DNA of 64,000 bases from Tanypteryx hageni (GCA_028673005.1 CM054116.1:97380207-97444206), one strand, 5' to 3'; shown: positions 28,401 to 41,900, counted from the stretch's first letter. Numbers and translations: made by a program. The notes: a model not told the origin generated them from the letters alone.

Positions 28401-30963
28401 TATATTCAAGTTATCACTTTTAAATAACTTGAAACGTGTGACGCGGGCCTTTCACAATGAGGTAATAGTTTACGCGAGATGAAAATTAAATATTATATAT
28501 CTGATTAAATACAAGATTGGTTACGATAACTTTCATTTGCCAATGAAAATACGGTTCAATATAATCTTCAAACTATAGCGTTAGTCAAACCGGTAGCATA
28601 TTAACGATAATCAAGACATGCGAGTGTGAAACGAGTTATTTAACAATTTGTTACTTTCTCGAAAAACAATACAATGAAAAAATACAAACCGTATCTCCAA
28701 TTTTACTTTTAAAAATATGGTTTCATATTAAAGAATACATATTCTTCAATTTTAAAAATTAATTTCCAAAAATTTTTATAGCAGAAACCGAGGGATCCAC
28801 GGCTCCTTGCTATTAGCGACGAGGGAATACGCGAGGTCGTTCCAACTGGACCTCCTTAGCTCGGGCAAGTAAATCCTGCTGCTACAAGTAAAAACCTCAA
28901 AGCCGGGCCCGTAAAGCCCTTAAAACTAAAAGTTTTTAGCTACGTTCGCTTTTCCGCTATCCTTACTATCCGCTTCACTTCTCTACAACTCACCAGCGAC
29001 CTCCATAGAAAATTATCTCCCCACCTGCATGAGATAAACGCGAAAAATTCCCATCGCGTCAAGCTAATTTATTATTTCTCATTTAACTAAAATGTTTAGT
29101 TACAGTCTTAATGTATATCAACAACTAATACACCTCCGCGTAAAACACTCAATTTAAATAACACCTTTAAACCCCAATTTACGTCAGTTACAGACAAAAC
29201 GAGCAGCGCAAGCAACTATACAGGGTGTCCCAGGAGGAAAAGTCAATATTCCGGGAGGTGATAGTATCGGTCATTCTTAGAAAAAAATTTCGTGTAAACA
29301 AGTATCCTATTCCAAACAGTTTTCGAGATAGACTTATTTCAATGTACAGTTGCAAAATTACTGATAAGAAAGAGATATTACGTACTGCTGCTAATATTTA
29401 CTGTTCAAGTGAAAAATTTGTTGCAGTTTATAATAAATTTTCGAAAATTTCACCGTCAACGTTAATGCACTTTTCAACTCGTGTGAGAACATGGCGTGTT
29501 GCTCGTCTGAGTTCATCTTGACGTTCCTTTACCAAGATCTCCAGACCTAACCCCGTTAGATTTTTGTTTATGGGGTTGGATGAAGAGTGAATTGTACACA
29601 AGAAAAGTGGATACACGAGACGAACTGGTCGATCGCATAATGGGTGCTATTGCCCGCGTAAAGGAATGTCAAGATTAACTCAGACGAGCAATACGCCATG
29701 TTCTCACACGATTTGAAATTGTTGACGGTGAAATTTTCGAAAATTTACTATAAACTAAAAATTTTTCACTTTAACAATAAATATTAGCAACAGTACGTAA
29801 TATCTCTTTCTTATCAATAATTTTGCAACTGTACATTCAAATAGCTCTATCTCGGAAACTGTATGGAATAGGACAATTGTCCATACGAACTTTTTCTTAG
29901 AATGAACGATACTATCACCTCCCAGAATATTGACCTTTCCTCCTGGGACACCCTGTATATTTAAACGCTCTATGTCCGAGAGATTCGTCGCGTAAAGAAA
30001 GTGAAATTAACGGTCTAAGAAAAACGTCGTCGCGCACGCGAACTATATAGACCGCCAAAAAACAAAAACGCGCCACCACGCGGCGAAAGGCACCGCCTCG
30101 AATCCGTTCCGGCAATTTGCGCAATGTCAGAATCGCCGTGCTGATTCTCGAGTTCAACAGCCTGAATATGGGTCCACAAACAGGTCTCGAGGGAATAGAG
30201 AAAGGTTGAGAGCGCGCGAGATGGAGTCAAACCGACGCTTCTTGCGCCGTGGACCCGCACAAGGAGTGGATCTCTAAACATTCGCGAAGGGGTTATCGTT
30301 CTTTACGAGACGATAGATGCTCGCTCGACTGCCTACGCTATGTAACACCGCGTGGTACCTAGATGAGCGGTGGATTTAATCAAGATTGCTGGACTAGGAA
30401 GTCTTTTCGCGGATATCGTAGCGGTTGTCGAGAAACTGCGATATGAAACTAGATCTATGCAAGAACCGTAATGCATTAACCGCGAAACCGAGGCATCGTC
30501 GAATACTATGCATCGACACGGGTTACGGTATTCCCCTCCAAGAATGGAAGAAACGTTCATGCTGATATTTCTGTGGGTTGGTGTTACTTTACTCATTTGA
30601 TTAATTTACCCAAGGAAATGAGGAATTCGCTAGACGAGAGATTATCGATATTTTTTACTTCCTACTTCTGTATTTAGAAAATAGAAATGGTGATGGGCAA
30701 GCAACCCAAAATGAACGACCGTAGCCGAATCTGACGTCGAGGGAACAACTCACCTGAATGACACCAGCCGCCGCAAGACCGAAAGCTAGAGCTATTTGAA
30801 CAACGGTGGCTCCATGATCTTTTTGCCAGGTGATGGTGGATGCACATCCAAAGAAGTTGAGGAACATGGTACCAATAAACTCGGCGAGGAGAGCCTTTAA
30901 GAGTTTCGCGTAACCCGTGGAGGACAGCTCCTTGAGCCCAAGGCGATCCTTCATGCTAGGCAT
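25436..30963 (-). CDS. Aquaporin, water-specific, insect Drip/Prip type (complete, six coding exons)
   Basis: MIP-family channel for passive transmembrane water flow. Minus-strand exons 30754-30963, 27333-27476, 26784-26990, 26581-26661, 26220-26354 and 25436-25480 join, all in phase 0, to 822 nt, 273 residues plus stop. The two pore half-helices carry HINPAVT (NPA at 81-83) and SMNPARS (NPA at 196-198). Aligned to human AQP1, the aromatic/arginine filter is F61, H184, S193 and R199, the narrow water-selective set; S193 replaces the mercury-sensitive Cys of AQP1. Six membrane spans are evident. The N-terminus [15 protein letters not shown] and the Lys/Glu-rich C-terminus are cytosolic. The start is fixed by an in-frame TGA three codons upstream (30970-30972). 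Family knowledge: insect Drip/Prip channels act in Malpighian tubule, gut and other water-handling epithelia. I cannot separate Drip from Prip by eye. No disabling change is seen. Confidence 0.95.
26220..26354 (-). CDS. Aquaporin coding exon 5
   Basis: Forty-five codons, acceptor TTTGCAG|GTC, donor GAG|GTAAAA. Encodes span 6 ([20 protein letters not shown]) and the start of the charged C-terminal tail ([18 protein letters not shown]). Confidence 0.93.
26581..26661 (-). CDS. Aquaporin coding exon 4 (second NPA motif)
   Basis: Twenty-seven codons, acceptor TTACAG|GTT, donor [27 protein letters not shown], then ICGEWDNHW. Carries the second NPA and filter residues S193 and R199. Found by homology; too short for a simple ORF scan. 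Confidence 0.95.
26784..26990 (-). CDS. Aquaporin coding exon 3
   Basis: Sixty-nine codons, acceptor GCCCAG|GCT, donor GCT|GTGAGT. Encodes the extracellular loop [16 protein letters not shown], span 4 ([20 protein letters not shown]), the loop DQHRGLDKN, and span 5 with filter residue H184 (ILVGHLAA). Confidence 0.94.
27333..27476 (-). CDS. Aquaporin coding exon 2 (first NPA motif)
   Basis: Forty-eight codons from TTTTTTCGCAG|GCT to [29 protein letters not shown], then span 3 ([21 protein letters not shown]). It holds the first pore-lining NPA. The intron before it (27477-30753) contains the foldback mariner. Confidence 0.95.
27477..29220 (-). other. Aquaporin intron 1, proximal part
   Basis: Intron sequence between coding exon 2 and the foldback element. 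It has moderate GC with frequent CpG, and short frames only. A stretch at 28.78-29.01 kb is locally GC-rich (AAAGCCGGGCCCGTAAAG). Nothing is recognised as coding. Confidence 0.5.
29221..29955. mobile_element. Palindromic (foldback) mariner derivative in aquaporin intron
   Basis: A 735-bp element flanked by TA (29219-29220 and 29956-29957) with very long inverted arms, about 29221-29533 and 29656-29955, both starting CAGGGTGTCCCAGGAGGAAA. Each arm carries the transposase 3' end of an insect mariner-type element. The left arm reads on the minus strand [20 protein letters not shown] to the stop. The right arm reads on the plus strand the same region with an internal stop and a small deletion. 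The central plus-strand part gives [20 protein letters not shown], with the third catalytic Asp in PLDF. So it is two 3' ends fused head to head; there is no N-terminal half and it is non-autonomous. Confidence 0.92.
30754..30963 (-). CDS. Aquaporin coding exon 1
   Basis: Seventy codons from ATG at 30963 to CAG|GTGAGT. Encodes the cytosolic N-terminus, span 1 ([18 protein letters not shown]), and span 2 ([17 protein letters not shown]), which carries filter residue F61. Confidence 0.93.
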
Positions 30964-31021
30964 CGTGAATCAGGTGATTACTCTTGACAAGGTTTAAAAT
31001 CAAGGTTCCGCTGAACGCCCC
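30964..31021 (-). other. Aquaporin 5' leader upstream of the start codon
   Basis: The same exon appears to begin after a good minus-strand acceptor (TTTTCCTTCCAG, with AG at 31023-31022), leaving a 58-base non-coding leader. A further 5' exon must therefore lie upstream at higher coordinates. Its position is not resolved. Confidence 0.5.
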
Positions 31022-34000
31022 CTGGAAGGAAAATGAAAACTCACATTATAAAACAAGTCCTGACACACATGCATGTCATATACAAATACATCCCTGAAGT
31101 CCATGAAGTATCGAATATGGCGCAAGGAAAAATTAAAAATTTCAATCAAAACAAATACAACGCGAATTTCCCCAACATGGATTTGATTACGCGCTATTAA
31201 ATAATAGTGCCATTTATCCAATGCCCGTAAAATTTAATTATACGCAGTCCTGAATTGGTCACACACCACTTACGTATGTACATGAGAAATCTCATCCTAT
31301 ACAAACGCTTATTTTTCCATGTTGTATTGAATTTTCCCTATGTAATCTTTACCTAAAATATAACCCCTGCCCTGCGCAATGGTATACTGTATAACAAAAT
31401 GCACGATCTCCTATCTAAAAAAAATAAAATTATATTAAAACAAGTAGAGAGATATCCATGAACATGGATCAAATTAACGCGCTTATATACGGTCACTAGA
31501 GCCTCGTCGCTAATTGTCATCCGAGTAAATGTACGCACAAAATGTCAGCTTTTTATCTTATATACCTCCAAGAGATATTAAAACCTTTACAAGAGCTCCT
31601 ATTCGACCCTGTATATTTCTCAAAACTCAAATCGAAAGAAAAACAAATGGCAGCAGTACAGAAATCCACAATCAAGTTTTAACTATCGTTTACCGTCTCG
31701 TCAATTTTAATTTAAGTACCAAAATAAAAGTATTAAACGAATTTTTAAAAACTCGAAAAACATTAGGATCCGTGGATTATCAGGGCCTACCGGACTATAA
31801 GGATCTATCGGTTTCAACGTTGCATCATATATATCGTAGTGAAATTTTTCCTGGATTTCTGCGATAGTAATTTTATCGTCGAAATTGATTACCAAGGTTA
31901 CGGCTAACTCTTCATTAAATACAGAAATTTTCACTCAGTTCGACAAATTACTACAATTCAAAACAAAGGCACGATCACAGCAATCACGCTACCCAGGAAA
32001 AACTACTAAAAGGCTTGCTAGACGATCTCAGATGCCACTTCGAGATCGTAAAGGGAAGGTGTTGGAGGTGAAAGGTAAGCGGTCGCTTACTCCGTGGGAG
32101 AGAGCCCCATTCCGCCATATGCAAACCCATGCGACAATTACTTCGTCACGACTTCATAAGGGGGCATGAGTTGTGGAGGGGGAGGGTTGGAAGGGGGAGA
32201 TGAGAGAGAGGGGGAGAAGTTCGGAGTGACTCAGGCGTCCCACAAGGAGGAAGAAGCTCGTTGACTCGATTAGAAATTACCGTCGGACACTCCCGCACAA
32301 TCCCTTGCTCTCAATCCTAGAGCAGATCGCCTCTTTCCCACTTGAGGCCAACGCCATGATTGCTCTCGCAAATGAATCTTTTCATTCTTTGTCCCGCCGT
32401 GGCACGCATCTCCGACGGGGTTGGAATCCTCCGCGTAGGAGAGCACAAAAGGGGGACACCTAAAACGCTTGGATTCCTTTGCAAAGGACGTCGCATTGAT
32501 CGTGACCGAGGGCAGCTCTCGCCAAACCATGATCCGTCCTCCCGACGCGAGAACAAATGAAACTAAGCCGAATGCGTTTCCTTCTCACCTAAGGACGTCC
32601 ATCTCACGCTGCGCTGGTGAGACTTTGGACTGTGGCTGTCGCACATTCGTGACATAAGCAGCCCACAAGCTTACTTCAACACAGTTGAAATAAGTCGCGT
32701 GCGAAAAATTCGTGGAAAAATACAGCGTAAAAATTTCAAGTCGTAAAGGTCACCCTCATTCAGCAACCAAAAATTAAATGTCATTAACCGTTACATAGGA
32801 AATAAGTGTTATAAATACACCAAGTGAAAAAGAAACGGCGCAACGTCAGCTCAACGTTTGGGAACCTTAAAAAGAGGAAAACGCTCTTTTTAATTGGAGT
32901 AAATATGGCCATGAAATTCAATTGAACGCACATTAACGCAATTCTAATGATATATTTCGTCGGAAATTAAAAAATTATACATCTTAAGCCGTCCTTCATT
33001 ACGTTTTTTAGGAATCCTTGTCTATATAGCGTGCAACAACGTATCGACCACTACGTTCCAACGGTCTTCACCCACAGCACAAGACTCGACCGATAAAAAA
33101 AACGTGTATGGCCAATGACGTAATCCTCATGGAAACTGGTTTCGGATGGTCTTTATAGCGAAGTTGTTTCGGGAGGGCGGAAGTGGTCGGAGTAAAGACG
33201 TTCGAGGGCTTTTTTCATGTTGATAGGAAAATTATCTGGGATATGAGAAGCACTGTCCAGCCGCAAAAGTTGAAAGAAAAGGTCAAACGGTTATGACAGC
33301 ATGATAAAATTAGAATAGATTAGCGCCAATTATTTTAGGTTCGCAACAGTAATATTCGCTCCTTGTGCAAATTTTATCCCGATTTAAAAAACCACCACCT
33401 TAAGATACATATTTCATTGCGCGGCGTATTGAAGTACTCGTATAATGATCGTCCGACTTAATCTGCTTCCGATAATAGAATCGTCCGGATAATAAGTTCT
33501 ATATAACGGAAATTGGATTTATGCCATTTAGCTTTTTAAAAAATAAGCAAAATTTACTCTGTCGAAAGAATCAGTAAATAATTACCTTTTGTGGAATTGC
33601 GTTGTTTATATTACGTCAAATAACCTTTTAGTCAAAGTTTTACGAAAGACCAGTGTTACGCGAAAGGCTGCATTCGCCGTCGCCAGCAAAAATATAAATC
33701 CGGTTGAACTTCTATCCACATTTAAAATAGCCCATACTGCCGATATACGATTTTTGAAGCCACAAAAATTCAGTTTTGCAGAAACTGAATCACTACTCGT
33801 TGCGCAACCTGGAAGAGAATTTGGCTGGTGCGCAACAGTGGCAAATGAAATACGCACGAGGAAAATGGGGCCCAGCGATAGGATTGGAGAATGTCTTCAC
33901 CCGCCATGGTCAGCCCTCTAAGATTGGGCCACACTGATTTCCTCTGTCATCAAGGAAAAGCCAAAGGACACCCAAGGCCGCCCTCGATATCCATCGCACA

Positions 34001-36112
34001 CCACACCCGCGAGTCGACCATGATGCCATGCACCATCTTCGGACGATCGGAAACCCTCCCCTTTTGTCGCGGAGGTCCGGCAAAAAAGGGAGCTATTCAT
34101 CGCTTAAGTCAATTCGTTGATCGCATCCGGCTGTTATGATAAAATGCTGGGACACGGTGAGAATAAAACGCCAAGGAAAGAAAATGGGCCCGATCGCATT
34201 CTCCGCTCTCCCCTACAAGTCTCTTCCTTCACGTTTTTAACAGCGGAAATGACATCGGCTCTCAAAATGAATAAATCTTATCAATTATCTGTCTTGGGTA
34301 ATTGATAACTTCTTGTCTTTTCTTAATTGATGTTGAATCCGAGCAATTGACAATCCGCTCCATGGGTTACATTTCTTGGACCGTCTTCTCCGCGCAATCA
34401 CCGAATCGACTCACGCAGCCTCCTTTCTCCAAGGAAACGGCGACACTCGAGTCAATTGTCATTACAGAGGAGCGCATAGACTGAGGACGCGGGTCGCCTT
34501 ATTATTTTTACTCATCGACTGGTAAGAATGTCGGACTCGTGCTGTGTCTCGTCCGCATGTCCCTCGCACGCTTGCGTCTTGTCCAGTCGGTACGGAGATT
34601 CTTTGCACATGCAAACCTTAGCCGGCGCAATACATCACAGCTTGCGAAACGTCCGGATTCACTTAATTACGGCAACTTTTCCTCGGCGAGGCAATTTTAT
34701 ATCCTTAACTTCGCAACATTTGATTAGTCTGCAACTCGTCACGGCGACATTCTCGCAATATCGCCAGCGATTGTACACCAAGATGAGAACAAAGCTAACA
34801 CAAAGATTAAAGACCACGGAAAATCTTACCGAAATGGCACTCTTTATTTCCTTTTGTATATCCGTCGTCAACATCGATTACCGAACTTAAGAAATTTTTT
34901 GTAATTACTTGAAGCAGTTCGGTATGACACTGACGCAACATCTTTTCCGAGGCATTTCTCCTGGTCCCCCGAGCCGGCGACTTTTAGGATCGAGGGTAAA
35001 CTGCGACCCGATGACTACTTCACTTAAAAACGAAAACTTACGTCACTCGCTCTAAAGGACGGAAATAATTTTTTTCACACCCTCGGGAGAACGTCACGCC
35101 CTCCATCGGCTCACCATGTCAGAATCTTCCGCATGGAAGAAGAGGAAGAGGAAAAAAGGGCGGATCGGGTGCGTGCGTCCACCGCTGGCCTTGCACACGC
35201 CCCTTCCTAGTACGAGGCAGAGCCCCGAGTCCTAAAAGGAAGCCAAGCATCCTCGCCCACCTCTCTCTCACATTCTCCCCTCGGTCCGAGGCGGCTACTC
35301 TCGCATTAACAAAGAAGACGCGTTACTCCGGTACACGTACGCCCCTTTCTCCCGCGTCCCCCACCGCGCCCACCAAAGAATGCCAACCATACGACACTGA
35401 AATTACCAAAAAAGGGATTGCAACACGGGATACGCCTCGGTGCTAGAGCGGTGCCTCGTATCTTGCAGCAATGAACCAAGGATGTGAGATCTAAACATGG
35501 AAGCGAAAATACTTCCGAACCAATACCAACATGGACGACGATCGCTTCGTAATCGCAACACGCGTGGGACCCGATACATATATTAGTGTCGGATCGTGTA
35601 TGTCCCCAATCGACCATATTGATAGAAATCTATACACAGTCCAGCGTACTATGCAAGTTTGCGGACGAATTGAAATTTGTACGAAGGATGGCATTAATTA
35701 AGACGAAATCTGCGTACCTATCCTGCTACGTGCTGGAATTTATTTTTCGTTTTCACGTCCGTCTCTCCTCGACGCGGTTCTCGTAGGACATCGACGACTG
35801 TCTGCCAAACGCTGATCTAGCCCAAAATGTTTTCGACGAAAATCGGCACCTTCCCAAACATTCCCATTAATCGCACGAACGAGAAAGTTGCCTTCATTTA
35901 AAAAAATGGTAGAAATTAAATCTTTGTGACGAAGGTTTTCCCATGTAAACAACGCAATAAAAGAAAATGTGGCAGGAAGACTGTATCGGAATACAGAGAG
36001 TGGCGGTCGGCTGGGCGAGCCATTGTCGGTGGAAATGGCGGAGGGGAGGGAAGGAAGGATGAGATGGAGATCTTCCTTTTAAGGGAGAGGTACCTGAGAG
36101 AGAGATTCAGCT

Positions 36113-36205
36113 GACCCTCCCTTCCCTCCACCCTCCCTTCCCTCCACCATCCCTTCCCTCCACCCTTCACTCTCCCTTCCCTCCACTCTCCCTCCTTTTT
36201 CTATG
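36113..36205. repeat. Polypyrimidine low-complexity tract
   Basis: Imperfect tandem CCCTCCCTTCCCTCCA-type units of roughly 15-17 bases, five or so copies. Confidence 0.8.
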
Positions 36206-37586
36206 CTCCTCGCATTCTCTCCCGCAGAAATCCATTTTCCTCTGCCACGGGAGTCTCCAATACGTTATCCACAGGCCACATGAGGCGAATGGAAGTTTAT
36301 TATTTTTTTTCTAACGAAACAATGTTAGCAATTGTACGACATTTGTTATGTGCGGAAAATTTTACACAAAAAGCAACTTAGAGCATAATATTAATCACGC
36401 TTTGGATTGACCACCTTTGGATTGAATACCCTATGTTGGAGACTGATGGATGGAAAATTCCTATTTAAACATGTCAAAACTTCCAAGTTACTATTATTTA
36501 CTGTTTACTGCGTCTTGAATGTTTGCAAACTCAAACCAGCGCTCAACATATTGGCCATCTTATTCATTAACATTACATGTTTTGTGTCATTGACGAATAT
36601 CGATATCCTATAGGACACCCCTTTACTACCCGCACAACTACGACTCGCATCTTCACGCTGCCGAACCGCGAGGTAAAATAGCCAGCGAATCCATATTTCG
36701 TATTGGCAGAATTATCATGGAGTAGCCTCATGAGCTAGTCCGAATAAATATCTATTTCTATATTTAACGATCAGTTATATTTTGTTCGTCTCTTGTTCGC
36801 AAGGAATTAGCTTTTTTGCGGCGGCGTCGCACCTGCACCTTCTAACCGTCATCGGACCGCGCCATGATAGCCTAATGGAAACAATTTGAACGCCTCATGC
36901 GAAATAAAGAAAAGCATCTTCCATTTACATTAATGCCAAGAATATAATATTTGTACGTTATTCAAAAGTGCGCATTGGATATTCCCTAGAAGATAACGCA
37001 GACATGAACTATAAAGAAAAACAGGAAGCAATTACGTATTGCACGCGAGATAAAGAATAAATAATTTTTGCGGTTAAGTGTGCAGTAGGAAGACTAACGG
37101 AATAACATCACGACGCGTAACTACAAACATTTCGCCCCTCGATAATATTAATCTGAAACTAACCACGGACCGCCCAGGCATGAATTTTTAAAAATAAATT
37201 CACGAACTCGTTGGCAAGACGCTCATTTGTATAATAAACACAGGTTCTTTGGTGCAACCTAAATGCAACGGTGCGTCATCCCCCTACCATCAAGAGGTTG
37301 AGGCAAAGCCGGACTTTCGTAATGTTGCATATGTCGCTACGTGAGCCTGAAATTTTCAGCTTTCCCCTTCTCGCTCATTCAATCTCACTGTTCTCTCCTC
37401 TCGCGCGAAACGAGCAGCTATTTATGGTAATACCAGTCGACTCCGTAACCCACTTAGCGGAGATGCATCGGCGTTTTAGACAGAAAAAACGCGTACACGC
37501 AGCACCTCGGGAGATCTTTAATTAATATATCGGCCACCTTATCTACAACGGTGAGTCACCTCAGCAAAGTAGAAAGGAGAGATGGT

Positions 37587-37642
37587 GCGGGGAAGAGTGG
37601 AGACCTGAGTTGGCGCGGGGAAGAGTGGAGACCTGAGTTGGC
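37587..37642. repeat. Exact 28-bp tandem duplication
   Basis: The unit beginning GCGGGGAAGAGTGGAGACCT is repeated twice head to tail without mismatch (37587-37614, 37615-37642). No coding context. Confidence 0.85.
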
Positions 37643-38399
37643 GCAGCCTCCTTAAAGAGGTCAATGGATCGTGGAAGAATTGCAGCGACCGCCGCACTTT
37701 CATTTGTATACCGGAGGAAACAGTAGAGCAACGTGCGAACCTATTTTAAGATTTGACCATTCGTCGAAAGCTTTGAAAATCCACGAAATATTTTAAGAAT
37801 TCTTCCGAGTCATTGATAACATTGGTACGCGCCCCTAGTAGTTTGAAAGCAATAACTATCAATGGGAAACTTACGACCGTTTATGTAGCGACTCGATTCG
37901 AGTGGCGAGGCAACTTTATTGTTGCCGATCAATGCTTTGCGGTCAGCCCTTTCTAAAAATACCATACGGGGTATGACTGAAGTTGCCTTTGCATTATGAA
38001 ACAGCCGCCATTATCTGAGAGGAGCGTGGGCGCTGGCAATTACTGGAATACGCCACCCCTCCACTGGTTGATATTTATGGAGAATATTAAAAGCACTTCT
38101 GTATCGCTTATCTTCACCCAATACTACCTGTGACGCGCTGCTGCCGTTGTTGATAATGGCAATCGAGTACCGAAAAGAAAGTACAATTTACGCATCCTGT
38201 TACCGATGAGCGATATCTCGGGACATCTCTTCCCATCCCACTCGCAATAAAACCGACGAAAGGAGTCGATTGCCGCCCCTCCGAAAAGAAAGCCATTCGG
38301 GAGACCAAATGACGCCCAAGACCAACGGATAGCGAGAAGACATCGCCGCCCTTTGATCCCCGACTTTAATTAATCGAATCAACATTCCCAATTCCGTCG

Positions 38400-38960
38400 G
38401 AACTCCCCCCCCTCCCCTCACTCTCCGAGCGACATCTCATTCCGGTCCCAATAAATCTCCGCCCACCCATCCCGCATAATTGGGCGCGCTGCAATGCGCG
38501 GCGATGACAGGGCGTCATTGACCCCGAGGGCGAGCGCGCGCGCTCCGTCCTTTTGGCGGCTTTCGGCGGCGGGAACGGAAGACGTAGGGAGAAAGGGGAA
38601 GGGAGGAAAGGAAAGAGATCGAGATACGGAGCGAGCGGGAGAGTCCCTCCGTCGAGTGCTCCGTGACTGCAAGATACCGACACAAAGGAGTGGGAGGAAT
38701 AAATGTCGTGATTGGATTGGCAAGGAGCCGGCACCTTAAAAAGGGACTCCACAAAAAAGGGGCGTGGTGAGGGGATGATGCGTGAGGGGTACGCGAACAG
38801 GGGAAGGAGGTCGAGTGGCTCGGGAGGGGGTTAAGAGTGAATATTCGAACAGCAGTGGCCGTGTATTCGCGTGTCTTCCGAAAGAAAACGTGCCGGAAAT
38901 TTAAGTTGACGGACGCCCGATCTGTTCGATGTCCGGCCAAACAAACTGAACCGATATAGG
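38400..38960. promoter_or_regulatory. Locally GC- and CpG-dense block, possible promoter
   Basis: This stretch has dense CpG (GAGGGCGAGCGCGCGCGC near 38524-38541) relative to its neighbours. It lies about 7.5 kb upstream of the aquaporin start codon on the side where a 5' exon must lie. Promoter function is inference only; similar dense blocks occur near 35.1-35.4 and 42.5-42.8 kb. Confidence 0.2.
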
Positions 38961-41900
38961 AATCTAGGTTAAAAATAAACGAACAGCCGACCGATCGCAT
39001 AAAACCAAGAAAAACTGGATTCCAAAACAGCAAACGCAGTTGTCATAACGTTATGACTGCCATCTTTCAGTAATGCCGCGAATGTTTGCGTTACTTAATG
39101 GCCGCGATTTGCGGCAATAAAAGCGCATTAGAAGCGTTTTCAAATCTTCGATTCCGATAAAACGGCGCGCGATACAAGGCATCAGTTTTCCCTCACCCAG
39201 TTGGGAAGACAGTTCAGCTGCCAAACGACTGCCGAGTATCTTTTGAAGAAGATACCGAGGCCCTTAGAAAGAACTAAGCAATTCCAATTGAATCTGACGC
39301 AATTTACCAATACGAAAAGAAAGGAAGCGCAACTCAAATTTACGCAAAAGGAAAAAGTGCCGCCGACTTTCGCACATGAATAATTTGTTTACTCCTTTAT
39401 CCTCTCCGTCTTCCTCGAAAGGAAATCACTCCGTAGTTGTCCGTTGAGGAACCGCATCCGGTGCCAAAGGAAAGCCCTCTCCGAAATAAAAAAGTTACCC
39501 TGTCTCTTTCTTACGAAAACGGCGCCTTATAATAGGGTCGTTTCCAGAGAAATGACCTTCTGCGAAATGTTCCGACTACCGTCAAAATGGCGCCCGAATT
39601 ACGACGAAAATTCTGTATGCGCGATAACTTTATAATAAAAAACCGACGCTACGCAAAAGTATGAAATCTCCGAGTAATGACGATGTTTACTTGCAAGGCT
39701 ATAATCCGGCGATAGCAACATCTATTTCGTACGTTTATGAGCAAACACCCGTTTCTCGATGCAGACACCCATTATCTAACAGAAAATGATTAAGAACCCC
39801 GAGTAAGATGACTCCACTATGAACATAAAAATCGCAAAATACCGGAGGTGTCGCTATGAATATTCATTCGTTATCCACTTTTTACGACAGTAATATGAAT
39901 CCATAAAAATCACACCACCAAAGATGGCGTCGCTACAAGCTTTCTACGTGGGGCCAGGTCTTGGATGTATACGAGTGGAGTGATCTGGAGGCCAAAAGGC
40001 TTTACACCCCTTAAACCGCGCGGCTTCCGTCAAACAGCGGAAGTGAGCAAATGGTGAGTGTGGCATGATGCGGTGCGGTTACGTTCACCAATTAACCCGA
40101 GGGACAAAACACGCTCACCCATCCAGAGATAGTGGAAAATTCGGGAAGAGAGTGACGCGCAACCTCTGGAAAAGGCTCTCCGAAAAAGAGCGACAGGTAC
40201 GAGAAATTTACGTTCGCGAACATTGCACCTCCATCAATCCGCCCATCACTTAAGATTTAAAAACAACCCCCATAAAAGCTACTTAAATCCAACCCATGTT
40301 ACTGTAAAGTTAATAATTTTCGTATATAAAAATCTTTCAGACGAAGGACTTGAGGAATGCACGAACCTAGGTAGATGCGATTTATACGGACCAAGGGTGG
40401 GTGCATAGCCGATGCTCCTTTTGCGAAACTGTAACGGCAGCGCCAACGGTAAATGCGGGGGATGGAATAGTGGGTGTAAGAAGCATCGCAATGACTGCAT
40501 TAAGCTCCTTATGGAACGTTCCCGTTTCCCACTCGGTTGGTGACGCCCACCACATTGCATTCCAATCTACAACACCTCTGCCGAAAGCGATTCGATCCGT
40601 TTCTTGTCATTTTTAATGGACTGCGCACGAACGACGATCGAGCAAACACGCAGGAATGCGACCCTACCGTGTTCACCAAGACGCTCCAAACTCCTCCCCT
40701 ATTTTTTCTCCAATGTCACCTGCTTATTGTCTTTCCCTCCGCTGGCCCACCATACCTGGTTCGCCTCAAGTCATCTCGTTTCCGTAAACATTACATTTGT
40801 GATATGGCACTTTCAAAATTTTTAAGCTACGGTGTTACAGAAATGTTTCCAAGTCCCAAACCTGCGGTGTTACATTAATAGGTTAAAATGAATGCAGGGC
40901 CGATCGACCGGTCAAAAATAATTCCCTCGAATATCTCCGTTCAGTCGCGAAAACAAAAGGAACCTTCCAATCATCTCGAGAAGAAATTCTATTCCCACGG
41001 CGAGTGCAAAAGGATGATTCACTCGCCACCCGGTAGATGGTGCGAGTGCCACAGTCCTTTAGGGGTTGGCGTAGCTGCGTTCTCCGCACGCGGTCTTCAC
41101 CTGGCTCCGCGTCCTAAGAGTTACTAAACCATGAAGGGGATGACTTACTAACCCCCCCCCCCCCCACACACACTCCCCATGCCCAACCATCTCCCGCTCG
41201 GAACGACGCGACCGAAACTAAAATGCCGTGATTGCAGTTCGTTTCTCAGAAACACGAACTTATAATGCAGAGCCTTTGTTTGATAGACGTGAACGTTCGG
41301 ATTATAGAAATAATTATTGCAAACAAAGTATAATAAATATAATATAATAATAATATAGTGCTATGCGAAGAAAATCCCAATGATTTTCTGTACATTCCAA
41401 ATAAAAACAATGGTGAATGGCATTCGCTTTAGTCCATTATCTATTTTGAGTACAGTTAAGGAATAGGTACTTGGAACATATAATTCCGAGGTCGTCAAAT
41501 CTGCCACTATTAATAATCACTATGCTTTCTCTGTCTATCACTACCCCATATACGTTTATATGCAACATACAAACAATTCATTAGCCCAGAGAACATTTTT
41601 CGGCAAGAGCTAAATTAACGTGTTAGATGTATTTCCGAGTAAGATATTCAATGAGAATGAAAAATGAACTAAACCAACCATCCGTTATCAAATTCAGCCG
41701 CTGCCTCCTGCTCCCCATGTTTAAACTTAGGTGACCGATGAAACAATAGATTTGCATAAGAACAAAAAAAGCGGAAGCCATTGTCATCCGCGAAGCGACG
41801 GAACTGTAGTACTGAAAGTAGAACCATTAGGGGCGTGCAAGGGTGACAAGTCGAGAAGCTAACGGGCTCGTGTAATATTAAAACAGCGACTCGGCCAAAA

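Noticed and set aside
38366..39033. Overlapping frames of 128 and 172 codons on the minus strand
   Set aside because: Low-complexity Ser/Pro/Arg composition in CpG-rich DNA, open frames on both strands, and no recognisable family.
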